Virus record (IMG/VR): IMGVR_UViG_3300049811_000823
Location: 1-40,541 of that record
Direction: 5' to 3' (one strand)
DNA from: a virus
Length of the DNA stretch: 40,541 nucleotides
Position numbers and translations under genes: made by a program. Below the pieces are notes generated by a model. It made no database searches. It saw only the letters and a program-made list of their open reading frames with translations, and had not been told where the DNA came from. Below are positions 31,418-39,749 of this stretch, in pieces (position 1 is the stretch's first letter; every line of letters starts with the position of its first letter).

Positions 31418-32541
31418 AGTTCGATATCTCCAGTCATCGAAACCTTGTGCAGTGCCTTTGAAAGCTCCTGCGAAACGACGTTAATGGCACCTGCATTCAA
31501 GAAGCTCGCGTTGCTGCCCTTGGCCCACCATTCGGGATGGCCAACGCCTGCATAGTCACCTTCGACGTTCTCAAAGCAGCTGGCCAAGAGCTTCTTCATG
31601 GTGCCAACTTTGAAATCTCCACGGTCTTGGAGCTTCGTAAAAAACGGGATCGAAAATTTGCAAAAAAGTTCTACCCCATTGTATTTATACAAAACTGACG
31701 CATTTCCATCATCGAGTAATTCTGTAACCGCCTTCCAGTAATTCAGAAAAATCTTCTTTTCTTTATCGAAATCTTTGACAATCGTGAGTGGATTATTCGC
31801 CGTCAGGATGTATTTAACGACCGCCTTAACAAATGACTTTTGATTGATCGTCGTGCCATCCGAGTCGTCGTTCGCCATGAGGATTTTTCCCTTCCACGGC
31901 GAGTCGGATGTTTCGTTCAAATAGATTACGTATTTGAGGGCTTTGTCGACCTCGCCTTTCTCGACCGTATTTAGAATCCATTTGGGCAGGCTCGGCATAT
32001 CTTCCACATCGAGCGCGTCGGTCAATCTCGCGATGATTCTCTGTGCCACCGATTGATCGACGCTCTTTTGCGTCGTGTTGACGATCAGGAAATGGCACAT
32101 CTGAGCGATGTGAGGCAGATTGATCGCGACGTTGACTGGTACTTCGAAGTCAAGAACCCGTGGGTCCTTCTGAGCAGCCAATTTCAAGCCTTCGAGCCGA
32201 TGCTGCCCATCCACGACGCTGAACGGTCCGACCAGCTTTGTGTCGATCTCAATCGTATGATCTTGTTCGTTGAAGGGGATCGACTTATCGGTTGCAAGAA
32301 GCACTGATGTCGGAAGAAAAGCGTCGCTTCTATCTTGGCCCTTCAAAATGTAATCGGCCAGCTTCTTTGCACGCGCTGTGTTTAGGAGCCTCTGATATCC
32401 TTTGTCATCCTTGTTGTCGGGATCAAGTGTCTCGACATTGTAGAAATTATCTGATGCAAGATCACGAACTCGTATCGAAGTAGCAAACAAGACGAGATCA
32501 CCCTGTTTCACGCGGGCAGCTGGTATCACAATCTTCGTCAT
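31414..32541 (-). CDS. DGQHR-domain protein (DndB/ParB-superfamily type)
   Basis: A 375-residue protein with the hallmark SVVDGQHRLEGLK (DGQHR at 111-115), preceded by a RAKKLADYILKG helix and LPTSVLLAT, the usual blocks of DGQHR proteins. This family includes DndB, which regulates phosphorothioate DNA modification, and proteins of the 7-deazaguanine DNA system; the fold is related to ParB/sulfiredoxin. The C-terminal ~220 residues (FVKAVVKYILTANNPL, then MKKLLASCFENVEG) are helical and not recognised. AGGAAAG lies just before the ATG at 32541. It is the first gene of the two-gene leftward cassette in the tail operon. GC is near half, far below the flanks, which signals transfer. Confidence 0.82.
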   Translation of the reverse strand: MTKIVIPAARVKQGDLVLFATSIRVRDLASDNFYNVETLDPDNKDDKGYQRLLNTARAKKLADYILKGQDRSDAFLPTSVLLATDKSIPFNEQDHTIEIDTKLVGPFSVVDGQHRLEGLKLAAQKDPRVLDFEVPVNVAINLPHIAQMCHFLIVNTTQKSVDQSVAQRIIARLTDALDVEDMPSLPKWILNTVEKGEVDKALKYVIYLNETSDSPWKGKILMANDDSDGTTINQKSFVKAVVKYILTANNPLTIVKDFDKEKKIFLNYWKAVTELLDDGNASVLYKYNGVELFCKFSIPFFTKLQDRGDFKVGTMKKLLASCFENVEGDYAGVGHPEWWAKGSNASFLNAGAINVVSQELSKALHKVSMTGDIEL

Positions 32542-32649
32542 GTCTTTCCTGCCCTTTTCCTTTGCTGCACTCCCGCTTGAACCTTCCGCCGATTCAAAAG
32601 CCGCGCGTTCGGCCAGAATAGATCACGAACGTTGGAATGAGAAGTGATG

Positions 32650-32674
32650 GGAGGAGGCCAAAGAGGCCTCCTCC
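32650..32674. terminator. Perfect 10-base-pair hairpin GGAGGAGGCC-AAAGA-GGCCTCCTCC
   Basis: A strong symmetric hairpin upstream of the DGQHR gene and before the next tail gene. It has no U-tract on either side, so it might be a bidirectional terminator, an RNA processing site or a stabilising structure. It is the best boundary mark of the inserted cassette. Confidence 0.5.
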
Positions 32675-32700
32675 TAATCGCTTCGCGTCACCAAACAACG

Positions 32701-32723
32701 GCCACCCGCGCGCTACGGGTGGC
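32701..32723. repeat. Hairpin GCCACCCG-7-CGGGTGGC
   Basis: A perfect 8-base-pair stem with a 7-base loop, 23 bases before the ATG of the DUF2460 gene. It may terminate or process late mRNA, or restrict entry to the gene start. Confidence 0.5.
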
Positions 32724-32746
32724 TCAGTCTTGGACCCACATCCGTC

Positions 32747-33337
32747 ATGCCGCAACCGTTTCTCGATATCGCCTTCCCCGGTTCGGTGGGGCGCGGCGCC
32801 ACCGGCGGGCCGGGGTTTTCGACCCAGATCGTCACACTCGCCTCGGGCGCCGAGCAGCGCAACGTCAACTGGTCGCAAGCCCGGGGCCGCTGGAACATCT
32901 CGACCGGCATCCGAAGCCGCGCCGACATGGCGGCGGTGATCGCGCATTTCCATGTCGTGAAAGGCCGGGCCTATTCGTTCCGCTTCAAGGACTGGAACGA
33001 TTTCGACGCTGCCGATCAGGCGATGGTGCAGATCACGCCGACCGTCTGGCAGATCGTCAAACGCTATAACCGCTCGGGCTATGAGCACGTCCGCACGATC
33101 ACCAAGCCGGTTGCCGGATCGGTGGCGGTGAAAGTTGCCGGAAGCCCGGTTACGCCCGCCTCAATCGATACGCAGACGGGCCGGATCACCTTCGCCTCCG
33201 CGCCGGGATCAGCGCCGACGGCCACTTTCCAGTTCGATATTCCCGTCCGCTTCGACACCGACAGCCTGCCGGTTCAAGCGAACGCCTGGGACTTGCAGAT
33301 CGTCAACAACATCGACCTCGTGGAAGTCCTCGAATGA
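32747..33337 (+). CDS. DUF2460 distal tail protein (GTA gp12-like)
   Basis: A 196-residue baseplate protein. Family blocks: FSTQIVTLASGAEQRNVNWS (29-48), RWNISTGIRSRADMAAVIAHF (in parts) and GRAYSFRFKDWNDFDA. In the R. capsulatus GTA the homologue is the distal tail protein that links tube and hub. No clear ribosome binding site is seen before the ATG; expression may depend on the long late mRNA or on a start further upstream. The stop overlaps the next gene (ATGA). The inserted cassette separates it from the tape measure gene. Confidence 0.92.
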   Translation: MPQPFLDIAFPGSVGRGATGGPGFSTQIVTLASGAEQRNVNWSQARGRWNISTGIRSRADMAAVIAHFHVVKGRAYSFRFKDWNDFDAADQAMVQITPTVWQIVKRYNRSGYEHVRTITKPVAGSVAVKVAGSPVTPASIDTQTGRITFASAPGSAPTATFQFDIPVRFDTDSLPVQANAWDLQIVNNIDLVEVLE

Positions 33338-34221
33338 AAACCCTCCCTCCCGCGCTCGCAACCCACGTTGCGGGCGGGCTCACGACGCTGTGCCGCTGCT
33401 GGCGGGTGGATCGCCGCGACGGCGCGGTGATGGGCTTTACCGATTTCGACCGCGATCTCGTCTTCGATGCCGTCACCTACAAGGCGGCCTCGGGCTTCAC
33501 CGCGACCGCGATTGAGGGCCAGCTCGGGCTCGCCGTCTCGAACCTCGATGTGCAAGGCGCGCTGTCGTCTGACGCGCTCACCGAGGACGATCTGCACGGC
33601 GGGCGCTACGATGATGCCGCCGTCACGATCTATCTGGTCAATTGGGCAGACGTGGCCCAGCGCGTTATCCTGAGGGCCGGCAATCTCGGGCAGGTCTCGC
33701 GCGGCAAACTCGCCTTCTCCGCCGAATTGCGCGGCCTTGCCGCCAAGCTCGATCAACCTGCAGGCCGCATCTTCCAGCGCTCCTGCGCCTGGGACTTGGG
33801 CGACCCGCGTTGCGGGATCGATCTTAACGCGACCGGGCGCAACGGCACTGGCGCAGTGACGCAGGTTCTGGATGCTTTCGAATTCCTCGCCTCCGGCCTT
33901 TCCGGCGTCGCGTCCGGCGTGCTCACGCGCGGCAAACTGGTCTGGACCTCCGGCGTGAACAACGGCCTGGCGGTCGAGATCAAGGCGCATTCCTCCAGCG
34001 CCGGGGTTTCGCGGATCGCCATCGCCTTGCCGATGGGCGCGCCGGTCGCGGTCGGCGACACGTTCGGCGCCACGGCCGGCTGCGACCGCACCTTCGCCAC
34101 CTGCCGGGATCGCTTCGCCAACACGGTGAACTTCGGCGGCTTCCCGCACATGCCAGGCACCGACTTCGCGATGTCCTATCCGAACCAGGGCGCCGGAAAC
34201 GACGGCGGCAAGATCACATGA
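33334..34221 (+). CDS. DUF2163 hub protein (GTA gp13-like)
   Basis: A 295-residue tail hub protein. The N-terminal domain has CRCWRVDRRDGAVMGFTDFD (in parts) and YKAASGFTATAIE. Cysteines in SCAWDLGDPRCGIDL (~150) and GCDRTFATCRDRFANTVNFGGFPHMPG (in parts, ~249-275) form the typical four-Cys set of this family, which binds iron-sulfur in the GTA homologue as I recall. It connects distal tail to the fibre-bearing megatron. It overlaps both neighbours with ATGA. Confidence 0.92.
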   Translation: MKTLPPALATHVAGGLTTLCRCWRVDRRDGAVMGFTDFDRDLVFDAVTYKAASGFTATAIEGQLGLAVSNLDVQGALSSDALTEDDLHGGRYDDAAVTIYLVNWADVAQRVILRAGNLGQVSRGKLAFSAELRGLAAKLDQPAGRIFQRSCAWDLGDPRCGIDLNATGRNGTGAVTQVLDAFEFLASGLSGVASGVLTRGKLVWTSGVNNGLAVEIKAHSSSAGVSRIAIALPMGAPVAVGDTFGATAGCDRTFATCRDRFANTVNFGGFPHMPGTDFAMSYPNQGAGNDGGKIT

Positions 34222-34646
34222 CGATCCGCGACAAGATCATCGCCGAGGCGCGCTCGTGGATCGGTACGGCTTATCACCATCAGGCGGCGCTCAAGGGCGT
34301 CGGCTGCGACTGCCTCGGCCTCGTGCGCGGGGTCTGGCGGGCGGTCTATGGCGCCGATCCCGAACACCCGCCCGCCTATTCGCGCGATTGGGCCGAGACG
34401 CTGCGTGAAGAGACGCTAGCCGATGCCGCCAGCCGCCACATGATCCCACTGGCGCTCAATGCCATTGAGCCCGGCGATCTCCTGCTCTTCGCCGTCAACG
34501 ACAACGCGCCCGCCAAGCATTGCGCGATCCTCGTCGCGCCTGATCGCATGATCCACGCCATCGAGTCCCACCCGGTGGCGGAGGTCTCGCTCGTGCCGTG
34601 GTGGCGCAATCGCCTGCGCTTCGCTTTCCGCTTTCCCGAGAACTGA
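34218..34646 (+). CDS. NlpC/P60 tail peptidase (GTA gp14-like)
   Basis: A 142-residue cell-wall peptidase. The catalytic Cys is C32 in VGCDCLGLVRG, and the His is H101 in AKHCAILVAP; both fit NlpC/P60. It sits inside the tail tip and opens peptidoglycan during DNA entry. TIGR02219-type phage cell-wall peptidases have this length. Its start overlaps the DUF2163 stop (ATGA), and the megatron gene follows after six bases. Confidence 0.92.
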   Translation: MTIRDKIIAEARSWIGTAYHHQAALKGVGCDCLGLVRGVWRAVYGADPEHPPAYSRDWAETLREETLADAASRHMIPLALNAIEPGDLLLFAVNDNAPAKHCAILVAPDRMIHAIESHPVAEVSLVPWWRNRLRFAFRFPEN

Positions 34647-34652
34647 TCCGCT

Positions 34653-37600
34653 ATGGCCGTTCTGCTCCTCACCGCCGCAGCCTCCGCGCTGACGGCGGGC
34701 GCCTCGGCGTTTGTCCAGATCGCGGCGGCGGCAGCGGCGACCGCTGTCGGCAGCTTCATCGACAACCGGCTGTTCGGGCCGTCGATGGGCAACACGACGC
34801 AGGAAGGGCCGCGCCTTGACAGCTTGCAGGTTCAGGCTTCGACGGAAGGCGCGGCGATCCCCGAAATCGCCGGGCGGGTGCGGATCGCGGGCCAGATCAT
34901 TTGGGCGACCAAGTTCAAGGAAGTGGCGACCACGACCACGCAACGCTCTGGCGGCGGAAAAGGCGGCGGTGGCGGCGGCGGATCGGTCACGTCAACGACC
35001 TATTCCTATTTCGCGAACTTCGCGGTCGGTCTCTGCGAAGGGCCGATCGACCGGATCGGCCGCATCTGGGCCGATGGCAAGCCGCTTTCGCTCGCGGGCA
35101 TCACCATGCGGGTTTATCGCGGCACCACGAGCCAGTCGCCCGATCCGCTGATCGAAGGCGTCGAAGGTTCGGGCAACGCGCCCGCCTATCGCGGCACCGC
35201 CTATGTCGTCTTCGACAATCTCGCGCTCGAAAAGTTCGGGAACCGCCTGCCGCAGCTGACCTTCGAGGTGTTCCGGCGCGTGTCGTCCACAACGGGCGAC
35301 AGCCTTGAGACCATCGTACGCGCCGTGACTATGATCCCGGGCGCGGGCGAGCGCGCCTATGACACCAAGGTCCAAAAGCGCGATCTCGGCGGCGGTTCCA
35401 CCACGCCCGAGAACGACAGCGCCGGGCGCTCGACTTCGGACTGGTCGGTCGCGCTCGATGATCTGAAGGCCTCGTTGCCGAACGTCGATACCGTGTTTCT
35501 CGTGGTGGGCTGGTTCGGCGACGATCTGCGCTGCGGATCGTGCACGATCCGCCCGAAGGTCGAAGTCGCCAACAAGGTGACGACGCCCGATGCCTGGATG
35601 GTGCACGGCGTCGCCCGCTCCGGCGCGCTCGTGATGTCCCTGAATGCGGGCAAACCCGCCTATGGTGGCACGCCGTCGGACGATACCGTCGTTCGCGCTA
35701 TCCGCGATCTGAAAGCCCGCGGCTATGCCGTCGTCTTCTATCCCTTCGTCTTCATGGACGTGCCCGCCGGCAATGCACTGCCGAACCCGTATGGCGGGAC
35801 CGGCCAGCCTGCGCACCCGTGGCGTGGGCGGATCACCTGCCACCCGGCTGCCGGCCAGCCCGGCACGGTGGACAAGACCGCGACGGCAGGAACGCAGGTC
35901 GCGGCCTTCTTCGGCGCATGCCTCGCGTCACATGTCTCGGTGTCGGTCAACGCCAGCACCGATGCGGTGACGACCAGCTATTCCGGCCCGGCCGAATGGG
36001 GCCTGCGCCGGTTCATCCTGCACTACGCCAAGCTCTGCGCGGCAGTGAACGCGATCGATGCCGGAACCATCGACGCCTTCCTGATCGGATCGGAATTCCG
36101 CGCGCTCTGCTCGGTGCGCGACAGCGCCACGAACTTTCCGGCCGTCGCGCGGCTGAAGGCGCTCGCCGCCGATGTGAAGGGCATTCTCGGCGGTGGGGTG
36201 AAGGTGAGCTACGCCGCCGACTGGTCGGACTACAACGGCTATCGGCCTGCCGATGGTTCAAACGATGTCTTCTTCCATCTCGATCCGCTCTGGGCCGACA
36301 GCAACATCGATTTCGTCGGCATCGACTGGTACGCGCCGCTCGCCGATTGGCGCGACGGCACCGGCCATCTCGACCGGATCGCGGGTGCGCCCTCGATCTA
36401 TGATCGCGCCTATCTGCAATCGAATATCGAAGGCGGCGAGTTCTTCAGCTGGTTCTATGCCAGCGACACCGCCCGCAGTAACCAGACTCGCACCACCATC
36501 ACCGACGGCGCCTATGGCAAGCCTTGGGTGTTCCGTTCTAAGGATCTGCGGAACTGGTGGCTGAACCGGCATTACGACCGGCCGGGTGGCGTCGAAAGCG
36601 GATCGCCAACGGCGTGGCTGGCGCAGATGAAGCCGATCTGGTTCTGCGAGCTCGGCGTGCCCTCGGCAGACAAGGGCGCGAACCAGCCCAATGTCTTCTA
36701 TGATCCGAAATCATCCGAGAGCTTCCTGCCCTACTTCTCGAAGGGCACGCGCGACGATCTGATCCAACGCCGCGCGCTCGAAGCGGTTCTCGCCTATTGG
36801 GCGCCTTCAGGTGCCAACAACCCGGTTTCTGGCGTCTATAGCGGCCGGATGATCGAGGCCTTCGGCATCTGGACATGGGACGCACGGCCCTATCCCGCCT
36901 GGCCGGGCCGCGCCGATCTCTGGTCGGACGGCGATCTCTATCCGCTCGGCCATTGGCTCAACGGCAAAGTCGGCCTTGCCGATCTGGCGGCGCTCGTTGC
37001 CGAACGCTGCCGGCGCGTCGGATTCACGGCCTACGATGTGTCGGCACTGGTCGGCGTCGTCACGGGATATCTGCGCGACCGGCCCATGAGCCCGCGCGCC
37101 GAGATTGAAGCGCTGGCGTCCGCCTATTCTTTCGATGCGGTCGAAACCGACGGCGTGATCCGCTTCGTGCCGCGCGGTCGGCCCTCGGTCGCGACGCTCA
37201 CCTTGCCCGAACTCGCCGTGCCCGATCAGGGCGAAGAGATCACGCTGACGCGCGGCCAGGAAACCGAACTGCCGAACGAGGTGGCGGTCGGCTTCACCGA
37301 TGCGGTGGACGAATACAAATCCGGCGCTGTCTCGGCGACGCGGCTTGCCGGCTATTCCGAGCGCAAGAGCGATCTGCGGCTCGCGCTGGTGATGGATCAG
37401 GTTCAGGCGCAATCGATCGCCGATCGCGCGCTGGTGGAAGCGTGGGTTGCGCGCGAGACCGCGCAACTGGCCCTGCCGCCCTCGCGCATCGCGCTCGATC
37501 CGGGCGACGTGATCGATCTCGTGATCAACGGTAGGTCGCGATCCTTCCGGCTGACGCGCGTGCTCGACAAGGGCGCGCGCGAAGCCGAAGCGGTGCGCGC

Positions 37601-38603
37601 CGAAGCGGCGATCTATGCGCCGCCTCTAAACGGCATCGCGCCGCCGACGCTCACGCCGCCGCCGATCTATGGCGCAGCGGTCTTGCGGCTGATGGATTTG
37701 CCGCTGCTGCGGGATGCCGACGACGGCTTCTCACCTTATGCTGCCGCGTCCGCCTCGCCCTGGGGCGGCGTCGTGGTGATGGACAGCGCCACTGGCTCGG
37801 ATTTCGTGCTCGACACGACGCTCGCGGTGCGGGCCACCCTCGGCGAAACCATCCAGCCGCTTCCCGCCGGGCCGACAGAGTATTGGGATGAAGGCTCTGT
37901 CCTCGAGGTGAAGCTCTATGCCGGGGAACTGGCGAGCGCGACGCCCGACACGATCCTGAGCGGCGGCACGAACAGTCTCGCCCTCGGCACGCCCGACGGG
38001 GATTGGGAGATTGTCCAGTTCGCCGATGCGGTGCTGACGGGATCGCAGACCTATCGGCTCACCAAGCTGCTGCGCGGACGCCTCGGCACCGAGCATGCCA
38101 TCCGCTCGCCGCTGGCCCTCGGCGCGCCGGTCGTTCTGTTGAACGAGGCAGTCGCCAAGATCGACGGCAAGCCCGCCGAACGCCTCGCCGCCCGCTTCTA
38201 TCGCTGGGGTCCACAGGCGCTCGATATCTCCGATCCCGCCTGGCAACAGACGACCTTCGCCACGAAGGCCGTCGGCCGCATGCCGTGGTCGCCGGTTCAG
38301 ATCGCGGGCGCGCGCAATGGCGGCGGCGATCTCACCGTCACATGGGTTCGGCGCACCCGCTTCGGCGGTGTCTGGGCCGATGGCGTCGATGTTCCGCTCA
38401 ACGAGGAAAGCGAGCGCTACGAAGTCGATGTGATGAACGGCGCCAATACCGTCCGAACTATCGCCGCGACCACGCCGACCGCCGGCTATTCCGCCGCCCA
38501 GCAGGTGGCGGATTTCGGATCGGCGCAAAGCTCGGTCTCGGTTCGCGTCTACCAGCTCTCCGCCTCTGTCGGGCGCGGCTGGCCGGGCGCCGCCATCATC
38601 TGA
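34653..38603 (+). CDS. GTA gp15-like tail tip 'megatron' with TIM-barrel and tail-hub domains
   Basis: A 1316-residue baseplate protein. An Ala-rich hydrophobic N-terminus (MAVLLLTAAASALTAGAS) and a Gly-rich loop (GGGKGGGGGGGS, ~104-115) are followed by hub sequence. Residues ~430-740 form the GTA TIM-barrel-like glycoside hydrolase domain (GTIDAFLIGSEFRAL, NIDFVGIDWYAPLADW, PIWFCELGVPSADKGANQPN with a conserved Glu). DLYPLGHWLNGK (~760) precedes a Phage-tail_3-type hub (~790-1000). The C-terminal ~300 residues carry beta domains for receptor or fibre binding. Length matches GTA gp15 (~1300). Confidence 0.92.
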   Translation: MAVLLLTAAASALTAGASAFVQIAAAAAATAVGSFIDNRLFGPSMGNTTQEGPRLDSLQVQASTEGAAIPEIAGRVRIAGQIIWATKFKEVATTTTQRSGGGKGGGGGGGSVTSTTYSYFANFAVGLCEGPIDRIGRIWADGKPLSLAGITMRVYRGTTSQSPDPLIEGVEGSGNAPAYRGTAYVVFDNLALEKFGNRLPQLTFEVFRRVSSTTGDSLETIVRAVTMIPGAGERAYDTKVQKRDLGGGSTTPENDSAGRSTSDWSVALDDLKASLPNVDTVFLVVGWFGDDLRCGSCTIRPKVEVANKVTTPDAWMVHGVARSGALVMSLNAGKPAYGGTPSDDTVVRAIRDLKARGYAVVFYPFVFMDVPAGNALPNPYGGTGQPAHPWRGRITCHPAAGQPGTVDKTATAGTQVAAFFGACLASHVSVSVNASTDAVTTSYSGPAEWGLRRFILHYAKLCAAVNAIDAGTIDAFLIGSEFRALCSVRDSATNFPAVARLKALAADVKGILGGGVKVSYAADWSDYNGYRPADGSNDVFFHLDPLWADSNIDFVGIDWYAPLADWRDGTGHLDRIAGAPSIYDRAYLQSNIEGGEFFSWFYASDTARSNQTRTTITDGAYGKPWVFRSKDLRNWWLNRHYDRPGGVESGSPTAWLAQMKPIWFCELGVPSADKGANQPNVFYDPKSSESFLPYFSKGTRDDLIQRRALEAVLAYWAPSGANNPVSGVYSGRMIEAFGIWTWDARPYPAWPGRADLWSDGDLYPLGHWLNGKVGLADLAALVAERCRRVGFTAYDVSALVGVVTGYLRDRPMSPRAEIEALASAYSFDAVETDGVIRFVPRGRPSVATLTLPELAVPDQGEEITLTRGQETELPNEVAVGFTDAVDEYKSGAVSATRLAGYSERKSDLRLALVMDQVQAQSIADRALVEAWVARETAQLALPPSRIALDPGDVIDLVINGRSRSFRLTRVLDKGAREAEAVRAEAAIYAPPLNGIAPPTLTPPPIYGAAVLRLMDLPLLRDADDGFSPYAAASASPWGGVVVMDSATGSDFVLDTTLAVRATLGETIQPLPAGPTEYWDEGSVLEVKLYAGELASATPDTILSGGTNSLALGTPDGDWEIVQFADAVLTGSQTYRLTKLLRGRLGTEHAIRSPLALGAPVVLLNEAVAKIDGKPAERLAARFYRWGPQALDISDPAWQQTTFATKAVGRMPWSPVQIAGARNGGGDLTVTWVRRTRFGGVWADGVDVPLNEESERYEVDVMNGANTVRTIAATTPTAGYSAAQQVADFGSAQSSVSVRVYQLSASVGRGWPGAAII

Positions 38604-38615
38604 GGGAAGACAAAA

Positions 38616-39314
38616 ATGCCGACGCCGAATCTTGGCCTGCCCACGCTCGCGCAAGGGCAGGCGCAGAAGGAGATTGCCCATAACGAGGCGCTGCTGCGCC
38701 TGGATGCGCTGGTGCAGACCAGCGTCAAGAGCCGGGCGCTGGCGACGCCGCCGGGAAGCCCGGCCAATGGCGACCGCTGGATCGTTCCCTCGGGCGCAAC
38801 CGGCGTCTGGGCAGGCCAGACCGACAAGATCGCCTTCTGGCGCGAGGGCGCATGGGCATTCTTCGTGCCCGTCGTCGGTTGGCGTGTCCATGTCGAGGAC
38901 GAGCGCCTCACCGTCGTCTGGACCGATGGCGCCTGGCGCGACCGGATCGTCGGCACCGCCAATGGCGGCGCGATCCGGCTCGTGGCGCTTGAGCAAGAAC
39001 TGACGCTCACCGGCGCCTTCGTCGATGCCACGACCGCCGTGATCGCCGACCGCATGATCGTGCTGGCGGTCGCCTCGCGAACCACGCAGGCGATCACCGG
39101 CGCGACCTCCTACGGCGTCGGTGTGGCCGGCAATACCAGCCAGTTCGGCGGTTCGCTCGGCATCACGCTTGGCTCGAACAACATTGGCGTGATCGGCCCG
39201 ACCGCCTTCTACGCCAACACGCCGATCCGCGTCACCGCGGCGGGCGGCAACTTCACCGGCGGCAAGGTGCGCGTCGTGCTCTACGCGCTCGCCTTCGCCG
39301 CGCCCTCGTCCTGA
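38616..39314 (+). CDS. DUF2793 tail fibre-type protein
   Basis: A 232-residue protein whose first ~130 residues match DUF2793: TPNLGLPTLAQGQAQKEIAHNEAL is read in parts, then PGSPANGDRWIVPSGATGVWAGQ and AFWREGAWAFFVPVVGW. The C-terminal ~100 residues (GATSYGVGVAGNTSQFGGSLGI) are Gly-rich and beta-like, as in receptor-binding heads. It probably contacts the host surface. GAGGGAAG lies before the ATG. Confidence 0.9.
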   Translation: MPTPNLGLPTLAQGQAQKEIAHNEALLRLDALVQTSVKSRALATPPGSPANGDRWIVPSGATGVWAGQTDKIAFWREGAWAFFVPVVGWRVHVEDERLTVVWTDGAWRDRIVGTANGGAIRLVALEQELTLTGAFVDATTAVIADRMIVLAVASRTTQAITGATSYGVGVAGNTSQFGGSLGITLGSNNIGVIGPTAFYANTPIRVTAAGGNFTGGKVRVVLYALAFAAPSS

Positions 39315-39338
39315 TCCACTCCAAAGAAGGAATTTCCG

Positions 39339-39671
39339 ATGTCCGCCGCCCCGATCTCGGTCGGCGCCGACACGCTCACGCTCACGTGGGTCGTTGTCGG
39401 CAGCCTGATCCTCGAACTTCTCGTCCTGATCGTCTTCCTGGTCCGCGTGGCGTGGTGGCTGTCACAGCGTTTCACGCAGATTGACGCCACGCTTGCCGCC
39501 AACGCGAACGAGATCGGCGCGATCAAGATCGATGTCTCGAACGACATCGCCGGGCGCAGGGTCGTCGCCGAAGCTCGCACCGACATCGCCCAGATCAAGG
39601 CGACGCTCGCGGAGTTCCGCGACCGCATCGACCGCCTGGAAAGCCACGAGGACGGGCGCAAGCACGCCTGA
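39339..39671 (+). CDS. Membrane protein with C-terminal coiled coil (lysis cassette)
   Basis: A 110-residue protein with one strong transmembrane segment near residues 13-38 (TWVVVGSLILELLVLIVFLV, then RVAWWL) and a long heptad-like helix after it (QIDATLAANANEIGAIKIDV, then IAQIKATLAEFRDRIDRLES). It precedes the endolysin and a second small membrane protein. It may be an inner-membrane spanin or a holin accessory; no specific family could be assigned. GAAGGA lies 7 bases before the ATG. Confidence 0.65.
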   Translation: MSAAPISVGADTLTLTWVVVGSLILELLVLIVFLVRVAWWLSQRFTQIDATLAANANEIGAIKIDVSNDIAGRRVVAEARTDIAQIKATLAEFRDRIDRLESHEDGRKHA

Positions 39672-39706
39672 TCCGCCGCCATCAACCCCAACCGCAACCC
39701 GACGCT

Positions 39707-39729
39707 AAGCCCGCCCCTCCGGCGGGCTT
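39707..39729 (+). terminator. Hairpin AAGCCCGCC-CCTCC-GGCGGGCTT
   Basis: A perfect 9-base-pair stem with a five-base loop, followed by CGTCGTTTC, between the membrane protein and the endolysin gene. This is the classic shape of a high-GC intrinsic terminator with a poor U-tract, so read-through to the endolysin is likely. Confidence 0.65.
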
Positions 39730-39749
39730 CGTCGTTTCTGGAGGTCGCA

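Larger units (their letters stand above)
32542..32746. promoter_or_regulatory. Junction and promoter region of the DGQHR cassette
   Basis: A 205-base gap between the cassette and the next tail gene. The cassette promoter should read leftward from here; on the minus strand TTGAA and TTCAA form an inverted repeat (32575-32600 region) close to the gene, but a clear -35/-10 pair is not visible. Two hairpins lie on the phage side (32650-32674 and 32701-32723). No direct repeats were seen that would mark an insertion. Confidence 0.45.

Noticed and set aside
31048-32746. Insertion sequence or transposon carrying the DGQHR/GIY-YIG pair
   Set aside because: No transposase, terminal inverted repeats or target duplication could be found at the edges; it fits a 'moron'-type insertion by recombination better.
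37731-38996. Minus-strand open frame of 421 codons opposite the megatron and DUF2793 genes
   Set aside because: Shadow frame across two recognised genes and their junction, without a start signal.
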